The notes: generated from the letters alone by a model not told the origin. A stretch of DNA of 64,000 nucleotides from UBA5070 sp035913415 (GCA_035913415.1 JAMIIV010000194.1:4977-68976), one strand, 5' to 3'. Counted from the stretch's first letter, positions 1-8,889 are shown. Numbers and translations: made by a program.

Positions 1-815
1 ATCTCGGATTCGACGGCGACATCGGACGTGCTGGGCGCGAGGAAGGTCACCACCGGTCCGGACTTGTCGACCGTGCCGGTTCCCATCACGGATTCATATC
101 GATCCTTGGCGATGATGCCTTCGCGCAGCCAGACTTCCAATGCGTCCTGAACGGCCGTGCGATCGAGGGAAATCTTTCCTGCCGCCAGGATGGAACTGAT
201 GCCCACTCCACGTCGGACGTAGGAGGCCAGCACGGCCGAGTCGATCTGCGCTTTGGTCACGCCCTCGGGTATCGAATTCTGCCACCACTGCGAGGTTGTG
301 GCGTCTCCCTCCACGATCAGATCCCCCATCGCGGCGAGGAATTGGAGCGTTGGGGTGCCCGTGGGCAACTGGCCCGCATCCTGGAGCGAATCGAGCCGGT
401 CGAGCGTCTGGGAGCCCAGCTCCCACCGGCGGCGGACGACGTAGGACGTTTTTCCATCCTGCTTGGCGAACCCGATGGATTGGTGGCGGATTCCCCGTGT
501 CCAGAGGTGCAACCAGAGAGTGTCGGACCCGAGATCGACGGGGGCCTCGAAGCGGATGAGGACACCACGATCGGAGGGGGTGAACGACAGAACCCGAGGC
601 TTCGAATCCTTGACGAGCTGAATCTGCACGCTGTCCGGGAATGCTCCGTCTCCCAGGGAGACGTCGGCGCCGCGCTCCTCGGTGGTCGGTGAAGGGACCT
701 CTTCCGGAGCGTTGGTGACGGATTGGCAACCCAACACCAAGGCAAACATGGCTGCGGCAGCCAGCATGCGGGAAGGAGATAGAGACGGCAACCGAGGGAA
801 GGGAACGCAGGACAT
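1..815 (-). CDS. Lipoprotein of unknown function, 3' end outside the window
   Basis: The reading frame stays open from an ATG at 815 to the left edge, about 271 residues, so the C-terminus is missing. A GAGGA ribosome site lies 6 bases before the ATG. The N-terminus has a basic stretch, a hydrophobic run and a lipobox ending LVLGC, with the acylated cysteine at about residue 30, so it should be a lipoprotein. The body alternates short hydrophobic and polar strands and has no motif I recognise. An internal ATG at 767 would give a more usual, shorter signal peptide; the ribosome site favours 815. It is divergent from the transporter at 1055. Function not assigned. Confidence 0.75.
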   Translation of the reverse strand, partial: MSCVPFPRLPSLSPSRMLAAAAMFALVLGCQSVTNAPEEVPSPTTEERGADVSLGDGAFPDSVQIQLVKDSKPRVLSFTPSDRGVLIRFEAPVDLGSDTLWLHLWTRGIRHQSIGFAKQDGKTSYVVRRRWELGSQTLDRLDSLQDAGQLPTGTPTLQFLAAMGDLIVEGDATTSQWWQNSIPEGVTKAQIDSAVLASYVRRGVGISSILAAGKISLDRTAVQDALEVWLREGIIAKDRYESVMGTGTVDKSGPVVTFLAPSTSDVAVESE

Positions 816-1054
816 GGTGGGTCCTCGAAGGATGATCTGGGCGATAGCGGGTCTGGAACGCGCCGGGGAATCGTGGCTCGATCCCCTTGGCGTGGATCTG
901 GAGGAAAACCTAATCCACGTTTGCCCCCACATGGCTCCCATGTTGATGGCGATCACACGAAGGCCCGCACAGGGGGGGGGATTGCGCAAGTTCCATCCAA
1001 CGCCCTGCACATAGATTGAGCCTCGCTCCCTTTCATCGACAGGCTCGATCCGCC

Positions 1055-2344
1055 ATGACCATCCTGCACCGCTCCGCCAAAAGCCTCTGGTCGGCGGGAA
1101 CCACCAACTTCCGCGTGCTGGCCGTCACCGGGATTCTCTGGACCATCCCGCTATCCCTCACGGAGCCCTACCGGTTTCTGTTCTGCCATCGCCTCGGCCT
1201 GTCCGAATCAGCACTGGGATGGCTGGTCTCCGCCGATCTGGTTCTGCGCGCCTGCGGGATGCTCGTCTCCGGATGGCTGTTGCGGCGTGTGGGAGCCAAG
1301 CGCCTGCTGATTGTTGCCGACGTCCTCTCCTGGGTGGTCCCCTATCTGCTGTTCGCGACTGCCCAGGGGCCTAAACAGGCGGGATTCTCGCTGGTGCTCC
1401 TGAGCATCAATGCCTTCGCCAGCACGCCGTACCTGTGCCTGCTTGCCGAAGGCGCTCCCGGGGCAACCCGCTCCCGGGCCTTTGCCTTCCTCAATCTGTG
1501 CAACATCCTTCCGGGCGCTCTGCTTCCCTGGATCGCGGCCGACCTCGCCGAGGCGCACGCCTTCCTGCCCACTCTCCGCTGGCTCTTCGGGGCCCAGGCG
1601 TTGCTGATGGGTGTGGGCATTGTCCTTCGCAGCCGCATCCTGCACGACCTCGAACCCGATGCCCGCGCCCTCCACGAGCGCCCCTCCCTGGCTCGCGTCC
1701 TGCGTACGCTGGTGCGTTCGCCCCGATTCCGCCGCATCTGGCCCTTGCTCCTGTTCCAGGGCGCCCTGCAGGGCGCCTGGAATGCCTGGTCGGCGATCTA
1801 CCTCACCGGAACCCTGGGTTTGCCCGATCGCGCGCCGGGTTGGAATGCCCAGATCTCCGCCGCAGCGCTGGCGCTGTCGAGCTTCCTGCTCCTGCCCCGC
1901 ATCCCGGAACACCTGATCCCCCGCGCGGCGGCGATCAGCCTGGTGGTGGCCTTCCTGACCAGCCTGGCCTGGCTGGCTCCCCTGCCCCTGGAAATGGTCC
2001 TGTTGGTCGGCGCCATCCAAGGCGTGTGCGCCGGTGTCCACATTTCCGCTCTGGCCTCCCTGCTGGCCGATGCCCTCCCCAGGCGCTCGCGCGACCACGG
2101 GTTTGCGCTTTCCTACGTGGGAGTCCATCTCAGTGTTGCCAGCCTGATGGCCCTCGGCGGCGGGTATCTGGAGACCAACCCCACCGGGTTTCCAACCCTC
2201 ATCATCCTGATTTTTGGCCTGCAAGCGGTTGTCGGAGCTCAACTTGTGGCCTTTCGAACCAGGCGTGCCTCACACTCCCCCGCCCCTAACGGCGGAAAAC
2301 CCCCATCTGGATCCTCTGATCCTGCATTCCGAAAAACGGCTTGA
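1055..2344 (+). CDS. Major facilitator superfamily transporter
   Basis: Integral inner-membrane protein of about 429 residues with roughly 11 to 12 hydrophobic segments in two halves separated by a cytoplasmic loop rich in charged residues (around residues 195-215), the usual plan of the major facilitator superfamily. The short loop after the second helix carries a GWLLRRVGAKRL stretch, matching the conserved G-x-L-x-D-R-x-G-R-[KR] region of the family in degenerate form. Substrate cannot be told from sequence. ATG 1055 is preferred; an in-frame TTG at 1016 would add 13 residues but has no better ribosome site. The C-terminal 25 residues are polar and Pro/Ser-rich. No clear operon partner. 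Confidence 0.8.
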   Translation: MTILHRSAKSLWSAGTTNFRVLAVTGILWTIPLSLTEPYRFLFCHRLGLSESALGWLVSADLVLRACGMLVSGWLLRRVGAKRLLIVADVLSWVVPYLLFATAQGPKQAGFSLVLLSINAFASTPYLCLLAEGAPGATRSRAFAFLNLCNILPGALLPWIAADLAEAHAFLPTLRWLFGAQALLMGVGIVLRSRILHDLEPDARALHERPSLARVLRTLVRSPRFRRIWPLLLFQGALQGAWNAWSAIYLTGTLGLPDRAPGWNAQISAAALALSSFLLLPRIPEHLIPRAAAISLVVAFLTSLAWLAPLPLEMVLLVGAIQGVCAGVHISALASLLADALPRRSRDHGFALSYVGVHLSVASLMALGGGYLETNPTGFPTLIILIFGLQAVVGAQLVAFRTRRASHSPAPNGGKPPSGSSDPAFRKTA

Positions 2345-2514
2345 CCGGGGGGTCCGGGGGAATCTAGGTTCCCACCTCCGAATCACGCTTCGGTCCAATC
2401 GAGGCCTGTAGCAGAGCTCGCCCGAGCTCAGACCATCACAGGTCGCGAACAGGATGCGCCCCTCGGCACGGTGGTGACCCGTGGTCCCGTCGCGCTGAAT
2501 CCACAGGAGACGAC

Positions 2515-4068
2515 ATGTCCCAGGAAGATCCGAGAATCCTTGAACTCCGCGCCATGCGGGCGAAGGTCGAGCAGGGAGGCGGGGAAGCCCGCATCGCTGC
2601 CCAACACAAGAAGGGGAAACTCACGGCCCGCGAACGTCTCGCGCGCCTCATGGACGCAGGTACGTTCCACGAACTCGAACCCTACGTCTCCCACCAGGGC
2701 GACGAATTGGGCATCGCGACCGACCGCATCCCCGGCGACGGCGTCGTCACCGGCTACGGCAAGATCGACGGCCGCCCCGTGTACGTGTACTCGCAGGACT
2801 TCACCGTCTACGGCGGCACGATGTCCGACATGGTCAGCCGCAAGATCTGCCGTCTGATGGACCTCGCGCTGCGCAACGGCGCTCCCCTGGTCGGCCTCAT
2901 CGACTCGGGCGGCGCGCGCATCCAGGAAGGCGTGAAGTCGCTGGGCGGCTACGCCGAGATCTTCCGCCGCAACGCCCGCTACTCCGGCTGCATCCCGCAG
3001 ATCTCGGTCATGCTCGGGCCCTGCGCCGGCGGTGCGGCCTACAGCCCGGCCATCACCGACGTCATCATCATGGTCAAGAACCACTCGTACATGTTCCTGA
3101 CCGGCCCCGACGTCATCAAGGCCGTCACGGGCGAAGTCGTGGACGCCGAGACCCTCGGCGGCTGCGAGACGCACATGAGCATCTCGGGCACCAGCCACTT
3201 CGCTGCCGAGTCCGACGAACACGCGCTGGACATGACCCGCGACCTGCTCTCGTTCTTCCCGTCCAACAACGTCGACAACCCCCCGGCCGGTCCCACCACC
3301 GACCCCGCCGACCGCCTCGTCGAGGAACTCAACTCCATCGTCCCCATCGACCCCATGACCCCCTACGTCATGCACGAAGTCGTGGAACTGCTGGTCGACG
3401 AAGGCTCGTGGCGCGAGTTCCAGCCCACCTGGGCCTGCAACGCCCTCACCGGACTGGCGCGCATGGGCGGCCAGACCGTCGGCATCGTCGGACAAGAACC
3501 GTCCGTCATGGCCGGCGTGGTCGACATCGACGCCGCCGACAAGATCTGTCGCTTCGTGCGCACCTGCGACTGCTTCAACATCCCCATCCTCACCCTGATC
3601 GACAGCCCGGGATTCCTTCCCGGCGTGGACCAGGAGCACCGCGGCATCATCCGCCACGGCGCCAAGGTGCTGTACGCCTACGCCGAAGCCTCGGTTCCCA
3701 AGGTGTCCATCGTGACCCGCAAGGCCTACGGCGGCGCGTACGTCGTGATGAGCTCCAAGTACCTGGGCACCGACGTCACCTACGCTTGGCCCTCGGCCGA
3801 GATCGCGGTGATGGGCGCCGAAGGCGCGGTGAACATCCTGTTCAAGAAGCAGATCGAAGCCGCCGTCGACAAGGTCGCCGAAGCCAAGCGCCTGGCCGAG
3901 GACTACCGCCGCCGCTTCAACAACCCCTACTTCGCCGCCGCCTCCGGGTACATCGACGACATCATCGAACCGCGCGAGACCCGCATGAAGGTCATCGAGG
4001 CCTTCAAGGCCCTGCGCGACAAGGTGTCGCCGACCCCGCCGCGCAAGCACGGCAACATGCCCGTCTGA
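2515..4068 (+). CDS. Acyl-CoA carboxyltransferase subunit (PccB / transcarboxylase 12S type)
   Basis: A 517-residue member of the family covering the propionyl-CoA carboxylase beta chain, methylmalonyl-CoA decarboxylase alpha chain and the 12S subunit of propionibacterial transcarboxylase. Two crotonase-like halves are visible. The first has the LIDSGGARIQEG loop and a GPCAGGAAYSPA oxyanion region; the second has DSPGFLPGVDQE and a KAYGGAYVVM stretch. The end, KHGNMPV, is typical of the family. It moves a carboxyl group between biotin and propionyl-CoA/methylmalonyl-CoA in the cytoplasm. A strong AGGAG ribosome site precedes the ATG. It is followed 11 bases later by a small protein and then a biotin carrier. 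No biotin carboxylase is adjacent, so decarboxylation or transcarboxylation is more likely than ATP-dependent carboxylation. Confidence 0.93.
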   Translation: MSQEDPRILELRAMRAKVEQGGGEARIAAQHKKGKLTARERLARLMDAGTFHELEPYVSHQGDELGIATDRIPGDGVVTGYGKIDGRPVYVYSQDFTVYGGTMSDMVSRKICRLMDLALRNGAPLVGLIDSGGARIQEGVKSLGGYAEIFRRNARYSGCIPQISVMLGPCAGGAAYSPAITDVIIMVKNHSYMFLTGPDVIKAVTGEVVDAETLGGCETHMSISGTSHFAAESDEHALDMTRDLLSFFPSNNVDNPPAGPTTDPADRLVEELNSIVPIDPMTPYVMHEVVELLVDEGSWREFQPTWACNALTGLARMGGQTVGIVGQEPSVMAGVVDIDAADKICRFVRTCDCFNIPILTLIDSPGFLPGVDQEHRGIIRHGAKVLYAYAEASVPKVSIVTRKAYGGAYVVMSSKYLGTDVTYAWPSAEIAVMGAEGAVNILFKKQIEAAVDKVAEAKRLAEDYRRRFNNPYFAAASGYIDDIIEPRETRMKVIEAFKALRDKVSPTPPRKHGNMPV

Positions 4069-4079
4069 GGAGGGGTCCG

Positions 4080-4346
4080 ATGTTCAATCCACTCAAAGCG
4101 CTGGGCGACTACGTCGGCGGCAAGGTCATCCGTCCGGTCCTTCGCACCCTCGCGGGCGAAGCCGGCGTCGAACTGCGTCGCACCAAGGAGCTGCGCCGCA
4201 AGGCGGCGGTGGCCGCGGTCGCCTACGCCCAGGCCAAGGCGGTGGCCGGTCTCGCTCCCGAGCCGGCAAGCGCCCTCCAAGACACTTCCATGAACGCCTG
4301 GCAGGCCGTGATGCGCGGTCGCACCATCAAGGGACGAGGCAGGTAA
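4080..4346 (+). CDS. Small basic protein between carboxyltransferase and biotin carrier genes
   Basis: An 88-residue protein starting at an ATG with a GAGGAGGGG ribosome site. It is mostly helical-looking, with basic, alanine-rich segments (around residues 30-55) and an Arg/Gly tail. It has no transmembrane segment, so it is not an OadG-type membrane anchor. It sits 11 bases after the carboxyltransferase gene and 5 before the biotin carrier, which makes translation with both subunits likely. The second carboxyltransferase operon in this window has a different small protein in the same slot (41486-41656). I infer an accessory or assembly subunit of the carboxyltransferase complex; the family is not recognised. 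Confidence 0.75.
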   Translation: MFNPLKALGDYVGGKVIRPVLRTLAGEAGVELRRTKELRRKAAVAAVAYAQAKAVAGLAPEPASALQDTSMNAWQAVMRGRTIKGRGR

Positions 4347-4351
4347 CCCCC

Positions 4352-4813
4352 ATGAACATGAAGATCGTGATCGAAGGACGTTCGATGGACGTCCAGGTCG
4401 GAAGCCTCGAGGCCTCGCCCGTGGTCGTGATGGTCGACGGTGAGCGTTTCGAAGTCTGGCCCGAGGCGAAAGCCCCCGAGCCGGCTCCCGTCGCAGCTCC
4501 CGCCATCCAGCGGATTTCGTCGTCGCCGTCGAACATGTCGAAGGTGCCGGTCCCGGTGTGGAAGCCCCGCAAGACCGACGTCCTTCCCGGCACGGAGAAC
4601 GCCATCATCGCTCCCATTCCCGGGGTGATCGTCAGCGTGGACATCAAGGTCGGCGACAAGGTCGAGTACGGCCAGGTGGTCTGCCTCCTGGAGGCCATGA
4701 AGATGCGCAACCCCCTGCGCGCCTCCAAAGCCGGCATCGTCACCGACGTCAAGATCGTCGCCGGCCAGCACGTGGCCTACCACGAGCAACTGATCGTGGT
4801 GTCGCCCTCCTGA
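4352..4813 (+). CDS. Biotin carboxyl carrier protein (transcarboxylase 1.3S type)
   Basis: A 153-residue carrier. The N-terminal 50 residues form a small beta-rich domain, followed by a Pro/Ala-rich linker (residues about 40-65) and a C-terminal biotinyl domain. The biotinylation site is the EAMKM motif with the target lysine at residue 117. The carrier would swing carboxybiotin between the carboxyltransferase encoded at 2515 and a second active site, plausibly the 5S-type enzyme encoded convergently at 5162-6628. It is the last gene of a three-gene unit and is followed by a strong intrinsic terminator at 4941-4967. Confidence 0.93.
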   Translation: MNMKIVIEGRSMDVQVGSLEASPVVVMVDGERFEVWPEAKAPEPAPVAAPAIQRISSSPSNMSKVPVPVWKPRKTDVLPGTENAIIAPIPGVIVSVDIKVGDKVEYGQVVCLLEAMKMRNPLRASKAGIVTDVKIVAGQHVAYHEQLIVVSPS

Positions 4814-4940
4814 GGCTGCCTCGTCGCGAATCCGCGGCTCCCCACCCCACCGCCCCCAACACGGACGGCAGCGGGGTGGTGTCGCGGCGGCTTCATCGAC
4901 GATTCCGACCTCAAGTTCGACGAATTCTGACACAAATGCG

Positions 4941-4967
4941 AAGGGGAGCCCAACAGGCTCCCCTTTT
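4941..4967 (+). terminator. Intrinsic terminator after biotin carrier gene
   Basis: A perfect 10-base stem, AAGGGGAGCC pairing with GGCTCCCCTT, with a 5-base loop and a short T run. It lies about 130 bases after the stop codon of the biotin carrier gene. Confidence 0.85.
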
Positions 4968-5073
4968 CCGTTGCCCCCCCCTGCCTGGTGCTCCAGCCAT
5001 TTCCAAATCCGACCACAGGGGTCGGCATGTCCTCGCGGAACATGCCGACGGCGACTCTCCCTTTGATCACGCC

Positions 5074-5114
5074 AAAAAGAAACGCCCTTCCCCCGGGAAG
5101 CGGGCGAAGGGCGT
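5074..5114 (-). terminator. Intrinsic terminator of the 5S-type carboxyltransferase gene
   Basis: Read on the minus strand, ACGCCCTTC (5114-5106) pairs with GAAGGGCGT (5090-5082), with further G/C pairing in the loop, followed by TTTCTTTTT. It is about 50 bases after the stop codon at 5162. Confidence 0.85.
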
Positions 5115-5161
5115 CGAGATTCCACGTTCCCCGGGGATGGTTCCCGGGGGAGTGATTCTTC

Positions 5162-6628
5162 TTACTTGTACTCCTCGACCAGCACGTCCTTGCGCTGGCC
5201 GTCGACCGTGAGGGCGACGCGGCGGGTCTTGGCGATCTCGGTGGAGGTGGACACCTTGGCGGCGACGGTCTTGACCTCGGGCTTGGCGGTGCCGTTGAAG
5301 ACGGCCTCGGTCTGCTGGGGGAACATCGCGTAGAGAACCGCGGCCTCGTCGGTGGCCGGCAGGTTCTTGGAGGCGAGCTCCTTCTTGAGGTCGTCCATCT
5401 TGGGGGCCAAGAGGTCCGCACCACGGCACTCGGTGGGCTTCTGACCGGTCTGCTCGCAGACCAGCTTCAGGACGTCGGCGTCGATGGGTCCGGGGGTCTT
5501 GCCGTACTTACCCAGGACGATGTCCTTGGTGTTCTGGGCGATGATCTTCCAGCGGCCCATCTTCACGTTCATCATGGCCTGGGTGCCGACGATCTGCGAG
5601 GTGGGGGTCACCAGAGGGATCCAGCCCAGGCACTTGCGCACGTAGGTCATTTCGTCCATGACTTCCGCGACCTTGTCGCCCATTCCCTGCTCCTTGAGCT
5701 GGTTCAGGAAGTTCGACATCATGCCGCCGGGCACCTGGTAGCGCAGGATGCCCACGTCGGTGCGCTCGTTGTCGGGGCTGGTGTAGGCGGCCAGCTCCTG
5801 GTAGATGCCCTCGAAGTACTTCTGGAGCTCGAAAAGAGCCTCGCGGTCGTATTTGGGTCCGCGACCGGTGCCGGTGAGCATCTCTTCCATCAGGACGGTG
5901 TCGGGCTGACCCGTGCCGTTGGCGAACGGTGCGATGGAGCAGTCGAGAAGATCGGCACCGGCTTCCACCGCGGCGTAGTAGGCGGTGGTGGCCAGACCGG
6001 CGGTGTTGTGGCTGTGCACGGACACGGGAATCTTGACCTTGCCCTTGATCGCCTTGACCAGATCGTACGAGACACGGGGAAGAAGCAGGCCCGCCATGTC
6101 CTTGACGCAGATGGAGTCGGCTCCCATTTCCTCGAGTTCGACGGCCATCTGGACGAACGACTCGATGGTGTGGACCGGCGAGATGGTGTACGAAAGTGCG
6201 CCCTGGGCGTGGCCGCCGAATTCCTTGGTGGCCGCGATGGCGGTCTTGACGTTGCGGATGTCGTTCAGCGCGTCGAAGATGCGCAGGTTGGTCATGCCGG
6301 CATCGATGGAGCACTTCACGAAGGCGCGTACGACGTCGTCGGGGAAGGCCGTGTACTGGACGATGTTCTGGCCGCGCAGCAGCATCTGGTGCGGGGTCTT
6401 GGGCGAGAGTTTCTTGAGCGCACGAAGGCGGTCGAAGGGGTTCTCTGCGAGGTAGCGCAGGCAGGAGTCGATGATGGCTCCTCCCCAGGTTTCCAGCGCG
6501 TTGAAGCCCATGTTGTCGAGCTTCTCGACAACCGGCAGCATCTGCGCGGTCTTCATGCGCGTGGCGGCGAGGGACTGGTGTCCATCGCGAAGGACGGTCT
6601 GGTTGAACTTGACCTGGGTCTTCGACAT
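5162..6628 (-). CDS. Pyruvate/oxaloacetate carboxyltransferase (transcarboxylase 5S / OadA type)
   Basis: A 488-residue TIM-barrel carboxyltransferase of the family shared by oxaloacetate decarboxylase alpha, pyruvate carboxylase subunit B and transcarboxylase 5S. It starts with the TVLRDGHQSL metal-binding strand. It contains KDMAGLL, the HSHNTAG metal-ligand motif and the GTGQPDT stretch of the family. The C-terminal part is a conserved carboxylase domain, but the protein ends without its own biotinyl domain, unlike most OadA proteins, so it needs a separate carrier such as the one at 4352-4813. The ribosome site AGAGGAAGG precedes the ATG. With the 12S-like and 1.3S-like genes beside it, it would complete a methylmalonyl-CoA:pyruvate carboxyltransferase in the cytoplasm. 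Confidence 0.92.
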   Translation of the reverse strand: MSKTQVKFNQTVLRDGHQSLAATRMKTAQMLPVVEKLDNMGFNALETWGGAIIDSCLRYLAENPFDRLRALKKLSPKTPHQMLLRGQNIVQYTAFPDDVVRAFVKCSIDAGMTNLRIFDALNDIRNVKTAIAATKEFGGHAQGALSYTISPVHTIESFVQMAVELEEMGADSICVKDMAGLLLPRVSYDLVKAIKGKVKIPVSVHSHNTAGLATTAYYAAVEAGADLLDCSIAPFANGTGQPDTVLMEEMLTGTGRGPKYDREALFELQKYFEGIYQELAAYTSPDNERTDVGILRYQVPGGMMSNFLNQLKEQGMGDKVAEVMDEMTYVRKCLGWIPLVTPTSQIVGTQAMMNVKMGRWKIIAQNTKDIVLGKYGKTPGPIDADVLKLVCEQTGQKPTECRGADLLAPKMDDLKKELASKNLPATDEAAVLYAMFPQQTEAVFNGTAKPEVKTVAAKVSTSTEIAKTRRVALTVDGQRKDVLVEEYK

Positions 6629-6775
6629 GTCGGGCCTTCCTCTGATCCATTCCCGGACAAACGGCGTCCGGGCGTGCTTCGTGATTGGATCTTCGTTGCC
6701 TGGGTTGATCGGGCAGTCCGCAAGATAGGGATTCTGGATCGGATCGTCCAGTAGGAAACGGGGGTTCGAGCGAGC

Positions 6776-7336
6776 TCAGCCCGCCGTGGAATCGGGTTGC
6801 GCCCGCAGGGAATCCAGACGGAACCGAACGGACCGTGTGCGTCCCCCATCCCCACCGCCCCCGTTGAGCAGATCGACCTGCACCCAACGTGGCCGCGAAG
6901 CGGTGTCCATGTCCAATCCGATCCCCATCGCGCCGGTGTCGGCGGTCGCCACCCGGGCCATCGCGGTGGCCAGGGCCATGCGATCGAAATCGCTGGTGGC
7001 CCAGGTCGCATTCCAGTCGACACACCCCGACCGAAAACCTGCGGAGCCATCTTCACCTTCCAGGGAGTCCATGTACCGGAGCGCGTTGGCATCCAACGAT
7101 CCCGCTGCGCGTTCCTGCTTGGCTTTCCCCTCCCGCGAGGCCATCAGCGAATCCCAGCTTCCCCCCACACGGGCCCACTGCAATTCGATGCGCTCACGCT
7201 CGGCCTTGGTGCCGAGGGTATCGGACCAGATGCGCACCTGGTCGCACCGAGCGGTCTGCGTGGTTTCGCGACAGGCGACCAAGCCGACCAGAAAAACACC
7301 GAGACACAGAGGGCGGAAGATGGATTTGACGGACAT
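6776..7336 (-). CDS. Small lipoprotein of unknown function
   Basis: A 186-residue protein with a hydrophobic signal ending in VGLVAC, giving a lipobox cysteine at residue 22. The mature part is polar and includes two further cysteines (in TARCDQ and SGCVDW) that could form a disulfide, plus a Gly-rich patch near the C-terminus. No family recognised. It is divergent from ychF, with a 136-base shared upstream region, and is probably monocistronic. Confidence 0.75.
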   Translation of the reverse strand: MSVKSIFRPLCLGVFLVGLVACRETTQTARCDQVRIWSDTLGTKAERERIELQWARVGGSWDSLMASREGKAKQERAAGSLDANALRYMDSLEGEDGSAGFRSGCVDWNATWATSDFDRMALATAMARVATADTGAMGIGLDMDTASRPRWVQVDLLNGGGGDGGRTRSVRFRLDSLRAQPDSTAG

Positions 7337-7472
7337 GCAGACAAAGATGCCTCAGTGGTACGCACCAACAAGTCAACCACGGCGAGGACCGCTGTACCGG
7401 CCGCAGGAGGTATCGTGTCCTCACCTTTGCCCATACGTCGCCCCTATTCGCAGGTTCTACCTTTGGCGCCCT

Positions 7473-8573
7473 ATGGCTTCTGGAATTCAGTGCGGCATTG
7501 TCGGACTACCCAATGTGGGCAAGTCCACCATCTTCAACGCGATCACCAACGCGGGGGCCCAAGCGGCCAACTACCCGTTCTGCACGGTCGATCCCAACGT
7601 CGGCACCGTCACGGTCCCCGACAAACGCGTGGATCGTCTCGCCGAGGTGGTCAAGCCTCGGGCCGTCCAGCGGGCGGTCATGCAGTTCGTGGACATTGCC
7701 GGACTGGTGCGCGGCGCCTCCACAGGCGAAGGCCTGGGGAACCAGTTCCTGTCACACATCCGCGAGGTGGACGCCATCCTGCACGTGGTCCGCTGTTTCG
7801 AAGACGGCGACGTCACCCACGTCGAAGGCTCCGTGGATCCTCTGCGCGACATCGGGATCATCGACACCGAACTGGCCCTGAAGGATCTGGATTCGGTCCA
7901 GAAGCGCCTGGCCAAGGACGAACGCGCCGCCAAGGGCCCGGACAAACGAGCCAAGGTGGCCGTCGATGTCTGGCAGAAGCTGCTGGCCGCCCTGGACCAG
8001 GGCCAAGCCGCCCGCACGGTGCCCCTCAACGAAGACGAGGCCGCGATCGCCCGCGAGCTTCAGCTTCTGACCGCCAAACCCATCCTGTACTGTTGCAACG
8101 TCCTGGAATCGGAAATCCACACCGGCAACAAGTACGTCGAGATCGTCCGTGCCCACGCTGCCACCGAAGGCGCCGGCGTAGTGGTCATCTCGGGCAAGAT
8201 CGAAGCCGAACTCTCGCAGTTGGAACCCGAAGAAAAAGCCGTGTTCCTCGAAGAACTGGGGCTGAAGGAGTCCGGCCTGGATTCCGTGATCCAAGCCGCC
8301 TACGCCCTGCTGGGCCTGTCCACCTACTTCACCGCGGGTGTCCAGGAGGTTCGCGCCTGGACCTTCCGGACCGGCTCCAAGGGGCCCGTCTGCGCCGGGG
8401 TCATCCACTCCGACTTCGAACGCGGGTTCATCCGTGCCGAAACCATCGCCTGGAAGGACTTCGAGACCCACGGCTCGCAGCAGGCGTGCAAGGAAAAGGG
8501 CCTCCAGCGCTCCGAAGGCAAGGAATACGTGGTCCAGGACGGCGACATCCTGCACTTCCTGTTCAACGTGTAA
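7473..8573 (+). CDS. ychF: Obg-like ATPase YchF
   Basis: A 366-residue protein, the normal length for YchF/OLA1, a ribosome-associated ATPase linked to translation and stress responses. The Walker A motif is GLPNVGKST near residue 10, the G3 motif is DIAGLV, and the G4-equivalent CNVLE keeps the N-x-x-E that gives this family ATP rather than GTP preference. A coiled-coil insert with KRLAKDERAAK and a C-terminal TGS domain ending VQDGDILHFLFNV follow. The frame is open far upstream, but only the ATG at 7473 gives the conserved N-terminus. Confidence 0.97.
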   Translation: MASGIQCGIVGLPNVGKSTIFNAITNAGAQAANYPFCTVDPNVGTVTVPDKRVDRLAEVVKPRAVQRAVMQFVDIAGLVRGASTGEGLGNQFLSHIREVDAILHVVRCFEDGDVTHVEGSVDPLRDIGIIDTELALKDLDSVQKRLAKDERAAKGPDKRAKVAVDVWQKLLAALDQGQAARTVPLNEDEAAIARELQLLTAKPILYCCNVLESEIHTGNKYVEIVRAHAATEGAGVVVISGKIEAELSQLEPEEKAVFLEELGLKESGLDSVIQAAYALLGLSTYFTAGVQEVRAWTFRTGSKGPVCAGVIHSDFERGFIRAETIAWKDFETHGSQQACKEKGLQRSEGKEYVVQDGDILHFLFNV

Positions 8574-8625
8574 GCCCAAATAGCGTCTAGATACCCGGGA
8601 CCCGTCGAATCCCCCTCGGCCGTGT

Positions 8626-8714
8626 CCGGTGGTCGAGCTGGTGCCCGGTGGTCGGGCTTGTCGAGACCAGCCGGGTGGGTCTCGACAGGCTCGACCACCG
8701 GCGGCTCGGCCACC
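8626..8714. repeat. Dispersed palindromic repeat, copy 1
   Basis: The core at 8646-8700 is a near-perfect palindrome: CGGTGGTCGGGCTTGTCGAG and its complementary arm GGTCTCGACAGGCTCGACCA around an 8-base centre. Extra half-sites (GGTGGTCGAG before, CGGCCACC after) flank it. Two further copies lie at 17260-17355 and 31089-31165, all intergenic, as expected for REP-like elements. Confidence 0.85.
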
Positions 8715-8725
8715 GGGATTTTGCC

Positions 8726-8859
8726 GTCCTTCACGCATAAAATTCCCTGTTGGCTTGAACCTCGGCCACAGGCCTTGCGACCAAAGCTACAGGACTCTCC
8801 GGTTGCCGGACATTTCCTGCGGGGTCCGCGCCTTCGCGTGGGTTTTGTCGGAAACGGCC
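8726..8859 (+). repeat. Structured direct repeat upstream of cellulase, unit 1
   Basis: A 134-base unit repeated about 164 bases downstream. It contains GCGACCAAAGCTACAGG (8777-8793), a TCCGG-TTG-CCGGA hairpin (8798-8810) and an outer GACTC/GGGTC pairing. The core recalls the GACGCAAAGC segment of GEMM (cyclic di-GMP) riboswitches, but one G and the GAAA tetraloop hairpin are missing, so a riboswitch is only a suggestion. Confidence 0.8.
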
Positions 8860-8889
8860 CCTCCTACCGAAGTGGCCTGGCTCTTTCCA

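Larger units (their letters stand above)
4814..5161. other. Convergent intergenic region with two terminators
   Basis: Noncoding stretch between the biotin carrier gene (plus) and the 5S-type carboxyltransferase gene (minus). It contains one intrinsic terminator for each strand, listed separately. No other structure was seen. Confidence 0.7.

Noticed and set aside
2428..4050. Long minus-strand frame antisense to the carboxyltransferase
   Set aside because: The carboxyltransferase is unmistakable, and the antisense translation is low-complexity Gly/Val/Asp/His. The same applies opposite mutA, mutB and mmdA.
6786..7472. Upstream extension of the ychF frame by about 230 codons
   Set aside because: The extension crosses the divergent lipoprotein gene, and YchF proteins begin at the residues encoded from 7473.
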